This document shows positions 36,406 through 47,500 of a stretch of 64,000 nt of DNA, one piece after another. The notes under the pieces are model-generated. The model saw only the letters and a list, made by a program, of their open reading frames with translations. It had not been told where the DNA came from and searched no databases. A program made the translations under genes and the position numbers. How positions within the stretch are numbered: the stretch's first letter is position 1; every line of letters begins with the position of its first letter. The stretch spans positions 1,798,001 to 1,862,000 of the forward strand of contig NZ_CP160906.1 of the NCBI RefSeq assembly GCF_041080865.1, given 5' to 3'. Origin of the DNA: Psychromonas sp. MME1. Lineage in GTDB: Bacteria; Pseudomonadota; Gammaproteobacteria; Enterobacterales; Psychromonadaceae.

Positions 36406-38370
36406 TTAAATTGGCGATTCGTGGATTTGTCGTTGTAATATTCTTTCAGCTTCTAATAGGGTCGCTTTTTCTCCCTGTAATATGACCGTGTCACCCGTTA
36501 CAAAGCGGGTATCATGGGAAAGAATAACTTCTTCACCATCTGCTCTGTGTAATGATTTAATGATCACACCTGACAAGCTAAAGTCAGCGATGTAACTGCC
36601 TATCATTTGTGACTGTGGTGATAAAACCACGGCATGAATTTGCTCAATTAACCAGGCATTCTTCTCTAATTGACTATCTTGTCCGTAGTAAAAGCCATGT
36701 AAATTTTGATATTTACTTTTCCTTTCCAGATCCAAGCGCTCAATGATTTTACGATGGGGAATACCTGATAAAAATAGCACGTGGGCAACCAACATCAACC
36801 CCCCCTCTAACACCTCAGGAACAACTTGCGTAGCTCCAGCTTCCTGCAATTGATCTATTCCTTGGTCATTTTTAGTTCGCACCAATACCTTTACCTTTGG
36901 GTTTATTTGTCTAATTTGTCCTAACAAGGCCATCGAGCGCTTAAGATCATCAAAGGTAATAATTAACAACTTTGCCTTTTCAATACCCGCAATAAGTAAT
37001 ATTTCACGGCGGCTTGCATCACCAAACTCAACCATCTCTCCGCCTTCTCGCGCTTCCTTAACACGCAGAGGATCTCTATCTAAAACAATGAATGGCAGAG
37101 ATTCTGCCCTTAAAAAACGCGACAGTATTTGCCCAACACGACCATAACCACAAATAATCGTGTGATTAGCAAATTGGCCAGGCAAAGGCTGGCGAAAATT
37201 AAATACTTTGGCTGAATGGTGTAGCACTTCTACGGCTATTTTTTGGCTATAATTAACCAATAAAGGCGTTAAAGACATACTTAACACGCCAGTTGCTATC
37301 AATAATGAAGATAGTTGTTCATCAAGCAAATGATACTTATTGGCTAAAGCAACTAAAATAAAACCAAACTCGCCCATTTGTGCGAGTGCGATACCAACTC
37401 CCAAGGCTGTTTTAAGCTTTTCACGCATAATTAATGCCGCGCTAGTAATGGTCACAACTTTTGCCAACATCACACAAAAAACGATTAAAATTAACGTGCT
37501 CAAATCATTGCGCAGTACATCAAAATTCAGCAGGGTGCCAATAGAGATAAAAAACATCGCCATTAATATATCTTTAAATGGCCTTATATCCGCAGAGATT
37601 TGGTGACGATAATGACTCTCGGCAAGCATCATCCCAGCTAAAAAAGCTCCTAACGCCATCGATAAACCCAGTTTTTGGGTAAACCAAGCAGCAAACAGGC
37701 TAATAAATAGTGTTGAAAGAATAAAGGTTTCATCGAAACGTAGCCGCCCCATTTCATAAAAAAATCGCGGCAATAACCAATGTCCAATGGAGAGTAATAA
37801 TGCAACAGCAAAACCGCCTTTCATCGCAGCAATGGATAATGGTACGACTAATCCACCTTCAACATTAGGCACAGCGATGATTGGAATAATAATTAAAAAT
37901 GGGACAACGGCCAGATCCTGAAACAGCAAAATGGCAATAGACAACTTACCAACCTGTGAATGTAATTGCTGTTTGTCTGACAAAAGTTTGACGATAATAG
38001 CAGTTGAAGACATGGTCAACACAGAGGCAACGGCAAAGGATTCCTGCCAGCTCATGGCAAACAATTGACTTAATGCGAAAAATAGAAAAAACGAAACAAC
38101 AACTTGTAATATACCTACGCCAAATACCGAACGGCGCATATCAATCAGTTTTTTTAGAGAAAACTCCAACCCCAGCGAAAACATCAAAAACACAATACCA
38201 AATTCAGCCACCAACTCTATCTCATGGTAAGAGGCTAGGTAATTCAGTAGAGACGGGCCAAGTACAAAGCCAGTAAAAAGATAAGCAACAATATTAGATA
38301 AACGTAATTGCCTGAAAATAATCACACTAATGATGGCAAAAAATAGTAGTAATAAAAGATCGTTAAGCAC
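36406..38370 (-). CDS. Monovalent cation:proton antiporter, CPA2/Kef type with TrkA domains
   Basis: 654 residues. The N-terminal ~380 residues form 12 helices of the Na+/H+ exchanger fold (GIVFLMFSLGLEFSLKKL, TMSSTAIIVKLLSD, LFQDLAVVPFL). Then a TrkA-N/RCK domain with the GYGRVGQILSRFLRAE nucleotide loop (about 405) and a TrkA-C domain (about 560-640, VLSPQSQMIGSYIADFSLSGVII). The layout is that of KefB/KefC/YbaL: efflux of K+ (or Na+) against H+, gated by bound nucleotide or glutathione adducts. No KefF/KefG ancillary gene lies next to it, so YbaL-like function is the better guess. Confidence 0.9.
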   Translation of the reverse strand: MLNDLLLLLFFAIISVIIFRQLRLSNIVAYLFTGFVLGPSLLNYLASYHEIELVAEFGIVFLMFSLGLEFSLKKLIDMRRSVFGVGILQVVVSFFLFFALSQLFAMSWQESFAVASVLTMSSTAIIVKLLSDKQQLHSQVGKLSIAILLFQDLAVVPFLIIIPIIAVPNVEGGLVVPLSIAAMKGGFAVALLLSIGHWLLPRFFYEMGRLRFDETFILSTLFISLFAAWFTQKLGLSMALGAFLAGMMLAESHYRHQISADIRPFKDILMAMFFISIGTLLNFDVLRNDLSTLILIVFCVMLAKVVTITSAALIMREKLKTALGVGIALAQMGEFGFILVALANKYHLLDEQLSSLLIATGVLSMSLTPLLVNYSQKIAVEVLHHSAKVFNFRQPLPGQFANHTIICGYGRVGQILSRFLRAESLPFIVLDRDPLRVKEAREGGEMVEFGDASRREILLIAGIEKAKLLIITFDDLKRSMALLGQIRQINPKVKVLVRTKNDQGIDQLQEAGATQVVPEVLEGGLMLVAHVLFLSGIPHRKIIERLDLERKSKYQNLHGFYYGQDSQLEKNAWLIEQIHAVVLSPQSQMIGSYIADFSLSGVIIKSLHRADGEEVILSHDTRFVTGDTVILQGEKATLLEAERILQRQIHESPI

Positions 38371-38514
38371 TTAGCTCCCCCTTTTTTTTTGCCAAAAAAC
38401 AGATAACCAATATCCCTTTAAGCATAGCCAACATCTTAAAAATAAAAACACAACGAATTGTCAATATTACTTGGCATAGTTCATGCTTAGATAGGAGCAG
38501 GATAAAGGAAATCA

Positions 38515-39438
38515 TTGGTTTGCCAAATAACGGGGTATTCTATGGAAGCAACCACACAAGATAAAATTCAGACACTACCGCTTAGCGACAAGATATTCAC
38601 CGTATTTAGCAATGATACTTTGCTAAAGCCTGAGGATAAATTGTTGTCTATCGAGTTATTGCAGGAATCTTTTCAATTAAAGGAATTAATGAACAATTTT
38701 GCCACCTTAGTGGCAAGATTTGTCCGCCCTTTTAATATTCGTTTTCAATCGGCACATGGTTTCTTTAGTATCAAACTAGAAAAGAAATTTAATTATAGCC
38801 ATACCTTCAATTTATCGCGCACGGAAAATGGTGAGCGAATAGGTGCGATTACCTACCAAAGCAGTAAACCTTTGGGTACGAAAGAGAGTAAAATATTAAC
38901 CGAATTACATATATTATTAGTGCCTAACCTGCGCTATGTATTAAAGATATCAGAACTTAACGCGATGATATTTAAGGATCACCTGACCAATGTCGGCAAT
39001 AGAGCCTATTATGATGAAGCGATTTTGCGGGCCATCGATCAAAGCAACCGATGTGAACAGGATTTATCTATCATCGTACTAGATATTAATGATTTCAAGA
39101 TAATCAACGATACCCTTGGACACCTTAAGGGAGATCAGGTTCTACAACATTTTGCAGTGGTATTAACCAAGAGCGTACGTACGACAGACATGGTGTTTCG
39201 CTTAGGGGGCGATGAGTTTGTTATTATTTTGCAGCCAGGTGAGCAGCAATCGGTCAATATCGTTACTCGGCGTTTATTTAAAGAGATCAATCAAAACCAT
39301 TTATTACGGGAAATTAATTTTTCCTGTGCCGTTGGCTTTAGTCATTGGCAAATGGGACAAACAGCAGATCAGCTATTTGCCATCGCCGATCAAAATTTAT
39401 ATGTCAATAAACTATCCCGCAAAAAAGCGCTCAATTAA
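38515..39438 (+). CDS. Cytoplasmic GGDEF diguanylate cyclase
   Basis: 307 residues. The N-terminal ~140 residues have no recognised domain (perhaps a divergent PAS/GAF fold), followed by a GGDEF domain from KDHLTNVGNRAYYDE. The active site GGDEF is intact in RLGGDEFVIIL, and RTTD five residues before forms an inhibitory site. No membrane helix. Start: TTG 38515 has AAGGA at good spacing; an ATG at 38542 (10th codon) has only a GGGG ahead, so the start is uncertain. It lies alone, divergent from the antiporter and convergent with the ybbP gene. Confidence 0.88.
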   Translation: MVCQITGYSMEATTQDKIQTLPLSDKIFTVFSNDTLLKPEDKLLSIELLQESFQLKELMNNFATLVARFVRPFNIRFQSAHGFFSIKLEKKFNYSHTFNLSRTENGERIGAITYQSSKPLGTKESKILTELHILLVPNLRYVLKISELNAMIFKDHLTNVGNRAYYDEAILRAIDQSNRCEQDLSIIVLDINDFKIINDTLGHLKGDQVLQHFAVVLTKSVRTTDMVFRLGGDEFVIILQPGEQQSVNIVTRRLFKEINQNHLLREINFSCAVGFSHWQMGQTADQLFAIADQNLYVNKLSRKKALN

Positions 39439-39447
39439 TAACCAAGC

Positions 39448-39477
39448 AAGGAGTTGTCAATAATTTGGCAACTCCTT
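39448..39477. terminator. Hairpin between the convergent GGDEF gene and ybbP
   Basis: AAGGAGTTG and CAACTCCTT make a perfect 9-bp stem around TCAATAATTTGG. The T-tract is short (TTT), so a weak terminator for either gene. Confidence 0.5.
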
Positions 39478-39492
39478 TAGCGTTCACTACTG

Positions 39493-41913
39493 TCATGTTC
39501 GTAATAACTTTCTAATTACACGGCTTAAACTAATAAAGACAATCATAACGGCAATAGCGGGTACTGCAAACCATAAACTGAGATGCAAACTCGGTGTTAA
39601 TTGAAATCCCCATTTCATTAAACTATAAATGACTATTTCAGCACCTAATGCAGCAATCACGCCAGCTGAAAGCGCCATCAAGCCGTATTCACTTAGCAAA
39701 GTTTGACGAATATATTTTCGACTCGCCCCCAAGGTGCGATATAGTAGAACTTCTTGACTACGTTGCTGCAGACTTAGCCGTAACAAAGTAAAAATAAGTA
39801 ATATACCACTGATCACTCCTAGGGCTGCTAACACCGTTAATGACCAACTAATTTGCGCTAATAATGATTGTATTTTTTCCCCTATAACACGGAAATTTAG
39901 CAGGCTAACCGTGGGATAATCACGTCCAAGCTGATTTAATAAGGTATTTTGCTGCTCGCCAATATGAAAACTAAGTAACCAGGTGGCAGGTAGATCATGT
40001 AAAATATCCGGTGTAAATATAAAATAAAAATTTGGTTTCATACTTTGCCATTGCACCGTTCGAATAGCATTAACACTTGCCATAATAGTTTGACTATTCA
40101 CCGTAAAGGTTAATTTATCACCGAGATTAATATCTAAATTCTGCGCAACACTTTGCTCAATCGAAACACCATTTTTAACGCTCCACTGCCCAGCAACCAC
40201 TTCATTATAGGAAGGCAGCTGCTCCGCCCAAGTAAAATTAATTTCTCGTTTTAATACATTGAAATTTTGCTGCTCTTGCCTCACGGCCTGTTTAATATCA
40301 ACACCATTAATTTGTGTTAACCGTCCACGGACAATCGGGTAGGCAGCAGATCGCGCAACATTATTATCATCTAACAGTTGTAAATAGTCGCGATATTCAG
40401 TTGGTGCAATATTAATAGCAAAGACGTTAGGCGCATCAACAGGCATCGTTTGTTGCCAATCTCCAAGCAGATCATGGCGTAACAACCAAATAATCGCTAC
40501 TAACATCAATGAACCAGATAGTGCAGCTAACTGCATCATGCTCTGTTTGGGCGATCTTCTAATTCGACTTAAGGCCAATGTCATCGCTGCATTCCATTGA
40601 CGTTGATGAAGCAGATATAAAAGACCATAACTACACAATGCCAGTAGCAAAAACAGAGTAATTAATGCCCCAAAAATCATCCATACAAGCGTATTATTTC
40701 CATAATAGAGTATAAAAGCAGCAATCGGAAAGATAACAAGCCAACGCCCTTTACTCGATGATAGACTTTTTTTCCCCTGCAATACCGCAATCGCCGGAGT
40801 ATCTAGTAACCGCAAAAGGGGAATACCCAGTGACGGTAGTGCGATTAACAAAGCAACGCTAGCAGCTAGCAAAAAAGGTAAATAACCATAACTTGGTAAC
40901 TCCGCCGGCAATACATCCGTTAACGGAAGACGTAATAAGATCTCCAATATAAAGCCGAACAAACTCCCTAACAGTAAACTACTTATAAATATCACACCAA
41001 TTTGCGTTAATAACCAAGCGGATAACCACGTTTTACTCGCCCCCATGCTTTTTAACATGGCGACCATTTCAGTTCGGCTATCGGCATAATGCAAACACGT
41101 TAAAACAAGTGTTACCGCGGCCATTAAAATAACCATCACGATCGTTAACGATAAATACTGCTTCGCTTTAACAATCAAATCGGCACTCCGCCCTTGCGCA
41201 TTTTCACTGCGCCAACGTTGTGATGGTTGCAAGGTGTAATTTTCTTGTAAGCGCGCTAAGTCACTCTCCTCTCCACTAAAGAAAGTACGATATTGAACAC
41301 GACTACCTACTTGCAGCGCACCGGTTCTCGTTAGATCATCTTGATGGATGAAAACATTAGGTAACGCACGAAAAGGATTAAAGGAAAGTTCCGGTTGTTC
41401 AACAACCTTACCAGAGATGACGAACTGCGCATCACCAATGTCAAGTTGGTCTCCTACAGCGACAGATAATAGTGAAAAAAGCCGCTCTGAAAGCCATAAT
41501 TCACCTGGCTGAACCTGTTCGTGTACTGCCTGATTCTCATCCGCTAGTATTAACTCGCCACGCAATGGATAATTCAATTGTACCGCTTGTACACTCACCA
41601 ACTGCATCTCTTCATCACTAAAGGCCATGGTTTGAAAACGGGTTTGTATTGAACTGTTTAAATTGAGCTGATGCGCACTTTCTAGTAATAATGGCGGTGC
41701 TGGAGTATCCGAATGAAATACAAGATCTGCAGCAAGCATTGCGCGACTATGGTTTGTCATAACGCCTTCAACACGTAACGCTAATGCGGATAATGCAACG
41801 ACACAGGCGACAATTAAAGTGAGGGCGGCAAAGACAGGCCAAAGCTGTCCATGATAGATTTCCCGCAAACTCCAACGTAGCACCATTTTTTTACCCGATA
41901 TGACGTTACCCAT
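39493..41913 (-). CDS. ybbP: ABC transporter permease YbbP (FtsX type)
   Basis: 806 residues. Two FtsX-like permease cores: the first near residues 260-420, then a central group of helices (near 390-490), and the second near 690-800 with the four-helix bundle split by large periplasmic (MacB-like) domains. The N-terminal helix is WPVFAALTLIVACVVALSALAL. With YbbA it forms a MacB/LolCDE-type machine; its substrate is unknown, although the pair sits beside tesA in E. coli too. ATG 41913 overlaps the ybbA stop. Confidence 0.88.
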   Translation of the reverse strand: MGNVISGKKMVLRWSLREIYHGQLWPVFAALTLIVACVVALSALALRVEGVMTNHSRAMLAADLVFHSDTPAPPLLLESAHQLNLNSSIQTRFQTMAFSDEEMQLVSVQAVQLNYPLRGELILADENQAVHEQVQPGELWLSERLFSLLSVAVGDQLDIGDAQFVISGKVVEQPELSFNPFRALPNVFIHQDDLTRTGALQVGSRVQYRTFFSGEESDLARLQENYTLQPSQRWRSENAQGRSADLIVKAKQYLSLTIVMVILMAAVTLVLTCLHYADSRTEMVAMLKSMGASKTWLSAWLLTQIGVIFISSLLLGSLFGFILEILLRLPLTDVLPAELPSYGYLPFLLAASVALLIALPSLGIPLLRLLDTPAIAVLQGKKSLSSSKGRWLVIFPIAAFILYYGNNTLVWMIFGALITLFLLLALCSYGLLYLLHQRQWNAAMTLALSRIRRSPKQSMMQLAALSGSLMLVAIIWLLRHDLLGDWQQTMPVDAPNVFAINIAPTEYRDYLQLLDDNNVARSAAYPIVRGRLTQINGVDIKQAVRQEQQNFNVLKREINFTWAEQLPSYNEVVAGQWSVKNGVSIEQSVAQNLDINLGDKLTFTVNSQTIMASVNAIRTVQWQSMKPNFYFIFTPDILHDLPATWLLSFHIGEQQNTLLNQLGRDYPTVSLLNFRVIGEKIQSLLAQISWSLTVLAALGVISGILLIFTLLRLSLQQRSQEVLLYRTLGASRKYIRQTLLSEYGLMALSAGVIAALGAEIVIYSLMKWGFQLTPSLHLSLWFAVPAIAVMIVFISLSRVIRKLLRT

Positions 41914-42592
41914 TCTTTGACTCCTGCAACAATTGACCTGCGTGGATTGTCAAAATACGATCGCAGCGCTGCGCCAAAGCGGGATCATGGGTAATTAACA
42001 CGAGCGTTGTGCCATGATTGCGATTCATGGCGAATAATAGCTCGATGATCTGCTCTGCCGTTTTTTGGTCTAAATTACCCGTAGGTTCGTCAGCAAAAAG
42101 AATTTTTGGTTGCGTCATAAATGCGCGCGCCAAGGCAACCCTTTGCTGTTCACCACCGGATAACTGTGCGGGTAAATGGGTTGCTCGACCGGTTAAACCG
42201 ACGGAATCAAGAAGCTGCTGTGCTCTTTGGCGATCTTCACCTTGCCCGCGTAAGATGGCTGGAAGCGTGACATTTTCAAGAGCCGTTAGGGATGGGATCA
42301 ATAAAAAATTTTGAAACACAAAACCGAGTGATTCACTGCGGATTTTAGCACGCTGCTCATCATCTAATTGTGATAGGTTCTCGCCAAGCAATTCAACATC
42401 ACCACAGGTTGGTGTATCTAATCCAGATAGCAATGTCATCAATGTTGATTTACCCGCACCAGATGTACCAATAATAGCGACACTCTCATTAGCGAAGACT
42501 TCAAAGGAGATATCGTTTAATATAGATAATTCACTGGCATTAGAAATGACCGATTTACTTAATGAACTCACTTTGATAATGGATGATGACAT
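41906..42592 (-). CDS. ybbA: ABC transporter ATP-binding protein YbbA
   Basis: 228 residues, MacB/LolD-type ATPase. Walker A GTSGAGKST, Q-loop FVFQNFLLIPSLTALENVTLP, signature LSGGEQQRVALARAF, Walker B ILFADEPTGNLD and H-loop LVLITHD. The partner permease follows with an 8-base overlap. Start at ATG 42592 leaves a normal-length protein; its ATG shares the CATG with the divergent tesA start. The upstream frame to 42661 would lie inside the tesA coding region. Confidence 0.9.
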   Translation of the reverse strand: MSSSIIKVSSLSKSVISNASELSILNDISFEVFANESVAIIGTSGAGKSTLMTLLSGLDTPTCGDVELLGENLSQLDDEQRAKIRSESLGFVFQNFLLIPSLTALENVTLPAILRGQGEDRQRAQQLLDSVGLTGRATHLPAQLSGGEQQRVALARAFMTQPKILFADEPTGNLDQKTAEQIIELLFAMNRNHGTTLVLITHDPALAQRCDRILTIHAGQLLQESKNG

Positions 42593-43190
42593 GGCAAAAG
42601 TTTCCCTTGGTATTATTGTTTTTCTCTTTTCAGCGATGGTAAATAGTACGACCTTACTCATCGTTGGAGACAGTTTAAGTGCAGGTTATAGAATGTCCAG
42701 TGAAGAAAGTTGGCCTGTATTGTTAGATAAACAACTACAACCCCTTGGTAAATCAGCAAAGATAATCAATGCAAGTATATCTGGCGACACCACCGGTAAT
42801 GGTTTAGCCCGTTTACCTTCTCTATTGGCTCAACATACCCCTGACTCAGTACTCATTGAGCTTGGCGCTAATGATGGATTACGTGGTTTTCCCGTCGCAC
42901 GCGTCAAGGAAAATTTGCAAAAAATGATACAACTCATTAAAGCACAAAATGCGCAACCACTGCTAATGCAAATTCATATCCCGCCTAACTATGGTAAACG
43001 ATACACAACGGCTTTTAGTTCACTTTATATTTCGCTCAGTGAAAAAAATCAAATTCCATTGCTGCCCTTTTTCCTTGAACAGGTGATACAAAAACCACAA
43101 TGGATGATGGAAGATGGGCTACATCCAACGCCACAGGCACAACCTTGGATTGCTGAATTTATGGCCAAGGAGTTAGCCCCCTATCTCTAA
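42591..43190 (+). CDS. tesA: Periplasmic acyl-CoA thioesterase/lysophospholipase TesA
   Basis: 199 residues with signal peptide MAKVSLGIIVFLFSAMVNS. GDSL/SGNH hydrolase motifs in order: GDSLSAGY (nucleophile Ser), the Gly/Asn-containing GDTTGNGLARLP, GANDGLRG and DGLHPTPQAQ with the catalytic Asp and His. It hydrolyses acyl-CoA, lysophospholipids and small esters in the periplasm. Three in-frame ATGs occur; 42591 places the signal peptide correctly and has GGA six bases ahead. The stop overlaps the tilS stop by four bases. Confidence 0.92.
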   Translation: MAKVSLGIIVFLFSAMVNSTTLLIVGDSLSAGYRMSSEESWPVLLDKQLQPLGKSAKIINASISGDTTGNGLARLPSLLAQHTPDSVLIELGANDGLRGFPVARVKENLQKMIQLIKAQNAQPLLMQIHIPPNYGKRYTTAFSSLYISLSEKNQIPLLPFFLEQVIQKPQWMMEDGLHPTPQAQPWIAEFMAKELAPYL

Positions 43191-44557
43191 TCATTTAACA
43201 GCTTGATATGTAACTGGCCAATTTCAGAACTTTCGTTAGTAATCTGACACTGCCATAAACCAACCGCAGCAGCTAACTCGCCATTTACTAAAATAAATGG
43301 TACTAAATCGCGTAACCAAGGCGCAACATGGTATTCATGCAGCAGTTTTTTAATACTACGGGATCCCTGTCGGCCTGTGGGTTGACAACGTAGATTGGTT
43401 GGTAAATGTGAGCGAAAACAGATCTCTATTTGCGCATCTTTAGGGCAATTAATCACCATGTCTGCAGCTTCGCATTGTTCGGAAAATGCCAACTGTAGCT
43501 GAATGCGATCATTCGCAAGACTAAGTAATGATTGCCCTTGCCAGTAAATTTTTTCACTGCGATTAATCGCGATATCTTGATCTTTTAGCAGATAAATATG
43601 GTCACGATAACGGCGCAGCGAGTAGTTTTTAAATTGCATAATTGGCGTGGCATCGTTTTTTGCCAACACGACATTCTGCCAAATAGCTTGCATCTGCGTT
43701 GCTGAAGGATAATCTATCTGCTGCAATTTAAACCATAAACGCAACACGTTATTACGCCGACCAACGCTCAACAATTTTAAGCCACTAACCGTTAATGCCT
43801 GCTGATTTAAACAGGAATACAGCACGGCGGCGTGATCCTGCGCGGCGAGTTCATCAAGGATCTGTTGTTGCTCTTGGCAAATAAAGGCGCTGCGTGCCAC
43901 CGATTTACCAATACTAGGCCAACGCCCTTTTAATAGTGGCGTAATGCTATGACGAATGAAATTGCGATCAAAGTCTTGATTACTATTGCTCTCATCTTCA
44001 ATCCATTGCAGTTGAAATAAGCTTGCATACTCCTCTAGTTGAGCGCGAGAAAAAACCAACAGTGGACGGATTAGAAAACCAGATGATAACGTTTGTCTTC
44101 CTTGAATACCTTGCAAGCCAGTAATACCAGAGCCGCGTTTAAGGGCTAATAAGACCGTTTCCAATTGATCATCTTGATGGTGAGCGGTCACTAAACAACT
44201 CTGTTCCGATAAGTTTTTTTGCAAAGCGTGATAACGCTTTTCGCGTGCAAGCGCTTCTAAACTAATACGATTTTTTTTATTTAATTGTACCTTCGTAAGA
44301 GTAAAACCCACTTGTAAATGACGACAATAATCGGCACAAAAATCACTCCAGCATTGTGCGTTCTCACTCAGTCCGTGATTAATATGATGGGCAAAAACAG
44401 CGATCTTTTTATCACGTTCACGTAGACGTGAAAAAAGGTGCAATAACACAATAGAATCTAAACCGCCGCTTAAGGCGATGTGAAAATCGCCTCCATTTTG
44501 TAGAGTCAAAGAAGTTAATTGCTGCCTGAATGTTGTGAATAAATCATGCTTGTTCAT
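43187..44557 (-). CDS. tilS: tRNA(Ile)-lysidine synthetase
   Basis: 456 residues. The ATP-PPase P-loop is ALSGGLDSIVLLHLF near residue 28; the N-terminal catalytic domain and the C-terminal TilS-specific domain (RQGSRSIKKLLHEYHVAPWLRDLVP) are both there. It changes C34 of tRNA-Ile(CAU) to lysidine, so the tRNA reads AUA; essential. Last gene of the dnaE end of the segment, 21 bases after dnaE. Usually accA stands between; it is absent here. Confidence 0.95.
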   Translation of the reverse strand: MNKHDLFTTFRQQLTSLTLQNGGDFHIALSGGLDSIVLLHLFSRLRERDKKIAVFAHHINHGLSENAQCWSDFCADYCRHLQVGFTLTKVQLNKKNRISLEALAREKRYHALQKNLSEQSCLVTAHHQDDQLETVLLALKRGSGITGLQGIQGRQTLSSGFLIRPLLVFSRAQLEEYASLFQLQWIEDESNSNQDFDRNFIRHSITPLLKGRWPSIGKSVARSAFICQEQQQILDELAAQDHAAVLYSCLNQQALTVSGLKLLSVGRRNNVLRLWFKLQQIDYPSATQMQAIWQNVVLAKNDATPIMQFKNYSLRRYRDHIYLLKDQDIAINRSEKIYWQGQSLLSLANDRIQLQLAFSEQCEAADMVINCPKDAQIEICFRSHLPTNLRCQPTGRQGSRSIKKLLHEYHVAPWLRDLVPFILVNGELAAAVGLWQCQITNESSEIGQLHIKLLND

Positions 44558-44578
44558 TTTATAAATTTCATTAATCCA

Positions 44579-47500
44579 TTAAGCAATATGGTCGAAATGT
44601 AAGGTGACATTTTCTTCCCCCAGCAGACGAGCTAAGGCGAATAACAAATCATCCGACGGCGTCACTGACCACGCTAATCCAAGAGAGAGTTCAACCTGCG
44701 CTTGTTGGTTAGTATACTCGATATAAACAGGGCATAATCCCCCCATAGCAGGCTCTAAAGCGGCATTTAATTGCGTTTGAAAGTCAGCGCCAACTTGTTG
44801 ATAATGTATTTTTAAACGTAATTTACAGGCAAAACGTTCGCGCGCTTGGTCAATACTCATCACTTCACGCGCATTCATCTTTAAACCGCCATTAAAGTAA
44901 TCTTCGCTCACTTGCCCTTGGATCACGATAACGTTATCGCTTACTAACAACGCTTCATATTGATCTAAAAGATCCGCAAATACCGTTATCTCCATACGCG
45001 CACTTTTATCGTCTAAGGTTAAAATGCCCATCCGTTTACCAGTTTTGGTCACCATCACGCGCATACTTAAAATCAAACCAGCAACACGGCTATTTTGACC
45101 GCGACGATTGGCGACTAGATTGGCCAACTTAGTACAATGGAATGCACTAAAATGCGCTTCGTACTGGTTGATTGGATGCCCTGTTAAATATAAACCTAGG
45201 GTCTCTTTTTCACCCGCTAGCCACTGCTTTTCAGGCCATTTAGCAACCGATGCAAATTTATGGGCAACTTCATTACTGTCGGTGGTTAGGACACCAAACA
45301 GATCGCTTTGGCCAAAAGATTCTGCTTTTTTATGCTGCATGGCCGATTGCAATGCATCGGGTAGTGTTTCCATTAATGCAGCACGATGCGGTCCTAATTT
45401 ATCTAACGCGCCCGCCAAAATCAGTTTTTCAAGAATACGTCGATTACAACGTTTCAGGTCAATACGGTTACAAAAATCAAAAAGATCGGTAAACTTTCCG
45501 CCTGACTCACGCGCTTCTATGATTGCTTCGACAGGCGCTTCACCAACCCCTTTTACGGCACCAATCCCATAGACAATACGCAGGTCTTGATCAACATTAA
45601 ATTTAAAGACCCCTTCATTAACATCGGGCGGACCGATCGTTAATCCCATACTTTGGCATTCAGCAACCAAGACAACGATTTTCTCGGTATTATCCATATC
45701 AGCAGACATGACTGCCGCCATAAAATAGGAAGGATAAAAGGTCTTCATCCATAATGTTTGATAGGAGACCAATGCATAGGCAGCAGAGTGCGATTTATTA
45801 AAACCATACCCTGCAAATTTTTCCACTAAATCGAAGATCTTCATGGCAAGCTCACCATCAATACCATTTTCAATAGCGCCCTGCTCAAAGGTTGCTCGCT
45901 GTTTAGCCATCTCCTCCGGTTTTTTCTTACCCATTGCACGGCGCAACATATCCGCACCACCGAGCGTATAACCAGAGAGCACCTGAGCAATTTGCATAAC
46001 TTGTTCTTGGTATAAGATAATGCCGTAGGTCGGTGATAAAATACCTTTTAGTGACTCATGTTGCCATTTTTCATCGGGATAAGAGACAACTTCTCGACCA
46101 TGTTTACGTTCGATGAAATTATCTACCATCCCAGATTGTAAGGGGCCCGGACGAAATAGGGCAACTAAGGCGATCATATCCTCAAAACAGTCAGGTTGAA
46201 GGCGACGTATTAAATCCTTCATACCACGCGATTCTAGTTGAAAAACAGCCGTTGTTTCATAACGTTTTAATAAATCAAAGCAAGCCGGTTCGGTTAGGCT
46301 AATTCGCTCAATATAAATAGGCTCTTCACCACGTGCTTTTTTATGGGCGTTAGCCATATCCAGCGCCCACTGAATAATAGTGAGCGTCCGCAGTCCCAAG
46401 AAATCAAACTTAACCAGACCGGCATATTCAACATCATTTTTATCGAACTGGGTAACGGGGTTATTACCCTCTTCATCACAATATAACGGAGCAAAATCGG
46501 TGATCGTCGTGGGCGAAATAACTACCCCACCAGCATGCTTACCGGCATTACGGATTGTGCCTTCAAGAATTCGGCACATATCAATTAACTCTTTAACATC
46601 ATCACTACCGTCATAGCGTTCCTGTAAACGCGGCTCCTCTACAAAGGCTTTTGCCAACGTCATACCCGGTGTGGGGGGAATAAGTTTAGAAATGCCATCG
46701 ACAAAGCCATAGGCATGACCCAATACACGCCCAACGTCGCGAATAACGGCTTTAGATGCCATTGTACCGAAGGTAATAATTTGTGAGACCGCATCACGGC
46801 CATACAATTGAGCAACGTGATCGATAACTTCATCACGTCTATCCATGCAGAAGTCGATATCGAAGTCGGGCATTGAAACACGTTCAGGATTCAAAAATCG
46901 TTCAAATAATAGCTCTAACTCGAGCGGATCGAGATCGGTTATTTTCAGTGCATAGGCGACCAATGATCCCGCACCAGATCCTCGACCAGGCCCAACTGGG
47001 ATATTGTTATCTTTACTCCATTGAATAAACTCCATCACAATCAAGAAGTAGCCAGGAAAGCCCATATTATTAATAACATCTAATTCTATTTGTAAACGTT
47101 CATCATAGGGCTTACGAATTTCAGCAAAATCAGGACTATTTTTATCAAATAGAAACGCTAAACGCTCTTCTAGCCCTTCACGTGAGACCTTGCAAAAAAA
47201 TTCATTAATTGGCATTCCATCAGTTGGAAAATCGGGTAAAAAATATTCGCCTAAACGTAAAGTAACATTACAACGTTTTGCTATTTCAACACTATTAATA
47301 AGCGCTTCTGGTATATCTTCAAATAACGCACACATTTCCGCTTCACTACGCAGGTATTGCTCAGGACTATATGCTTTAGGTCGGCGATCATCACCGAGTG
47401 TATACCCTTGATTAATACAAACTCGAATTTCATGGGCATCAAATAGCGATTGCTCCGCAAATACAACTTGATTGGTTGCAACAACGGGTAATTGGTATTT

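Noticed and set aside
45108-45572. 154-codon open frame antisense to dnaE
   Set aside because: It lies wholly inside the conserved dnaE coding region on the opposite strand, without a ribosome site; the sense strand has clear polymerase motifs.
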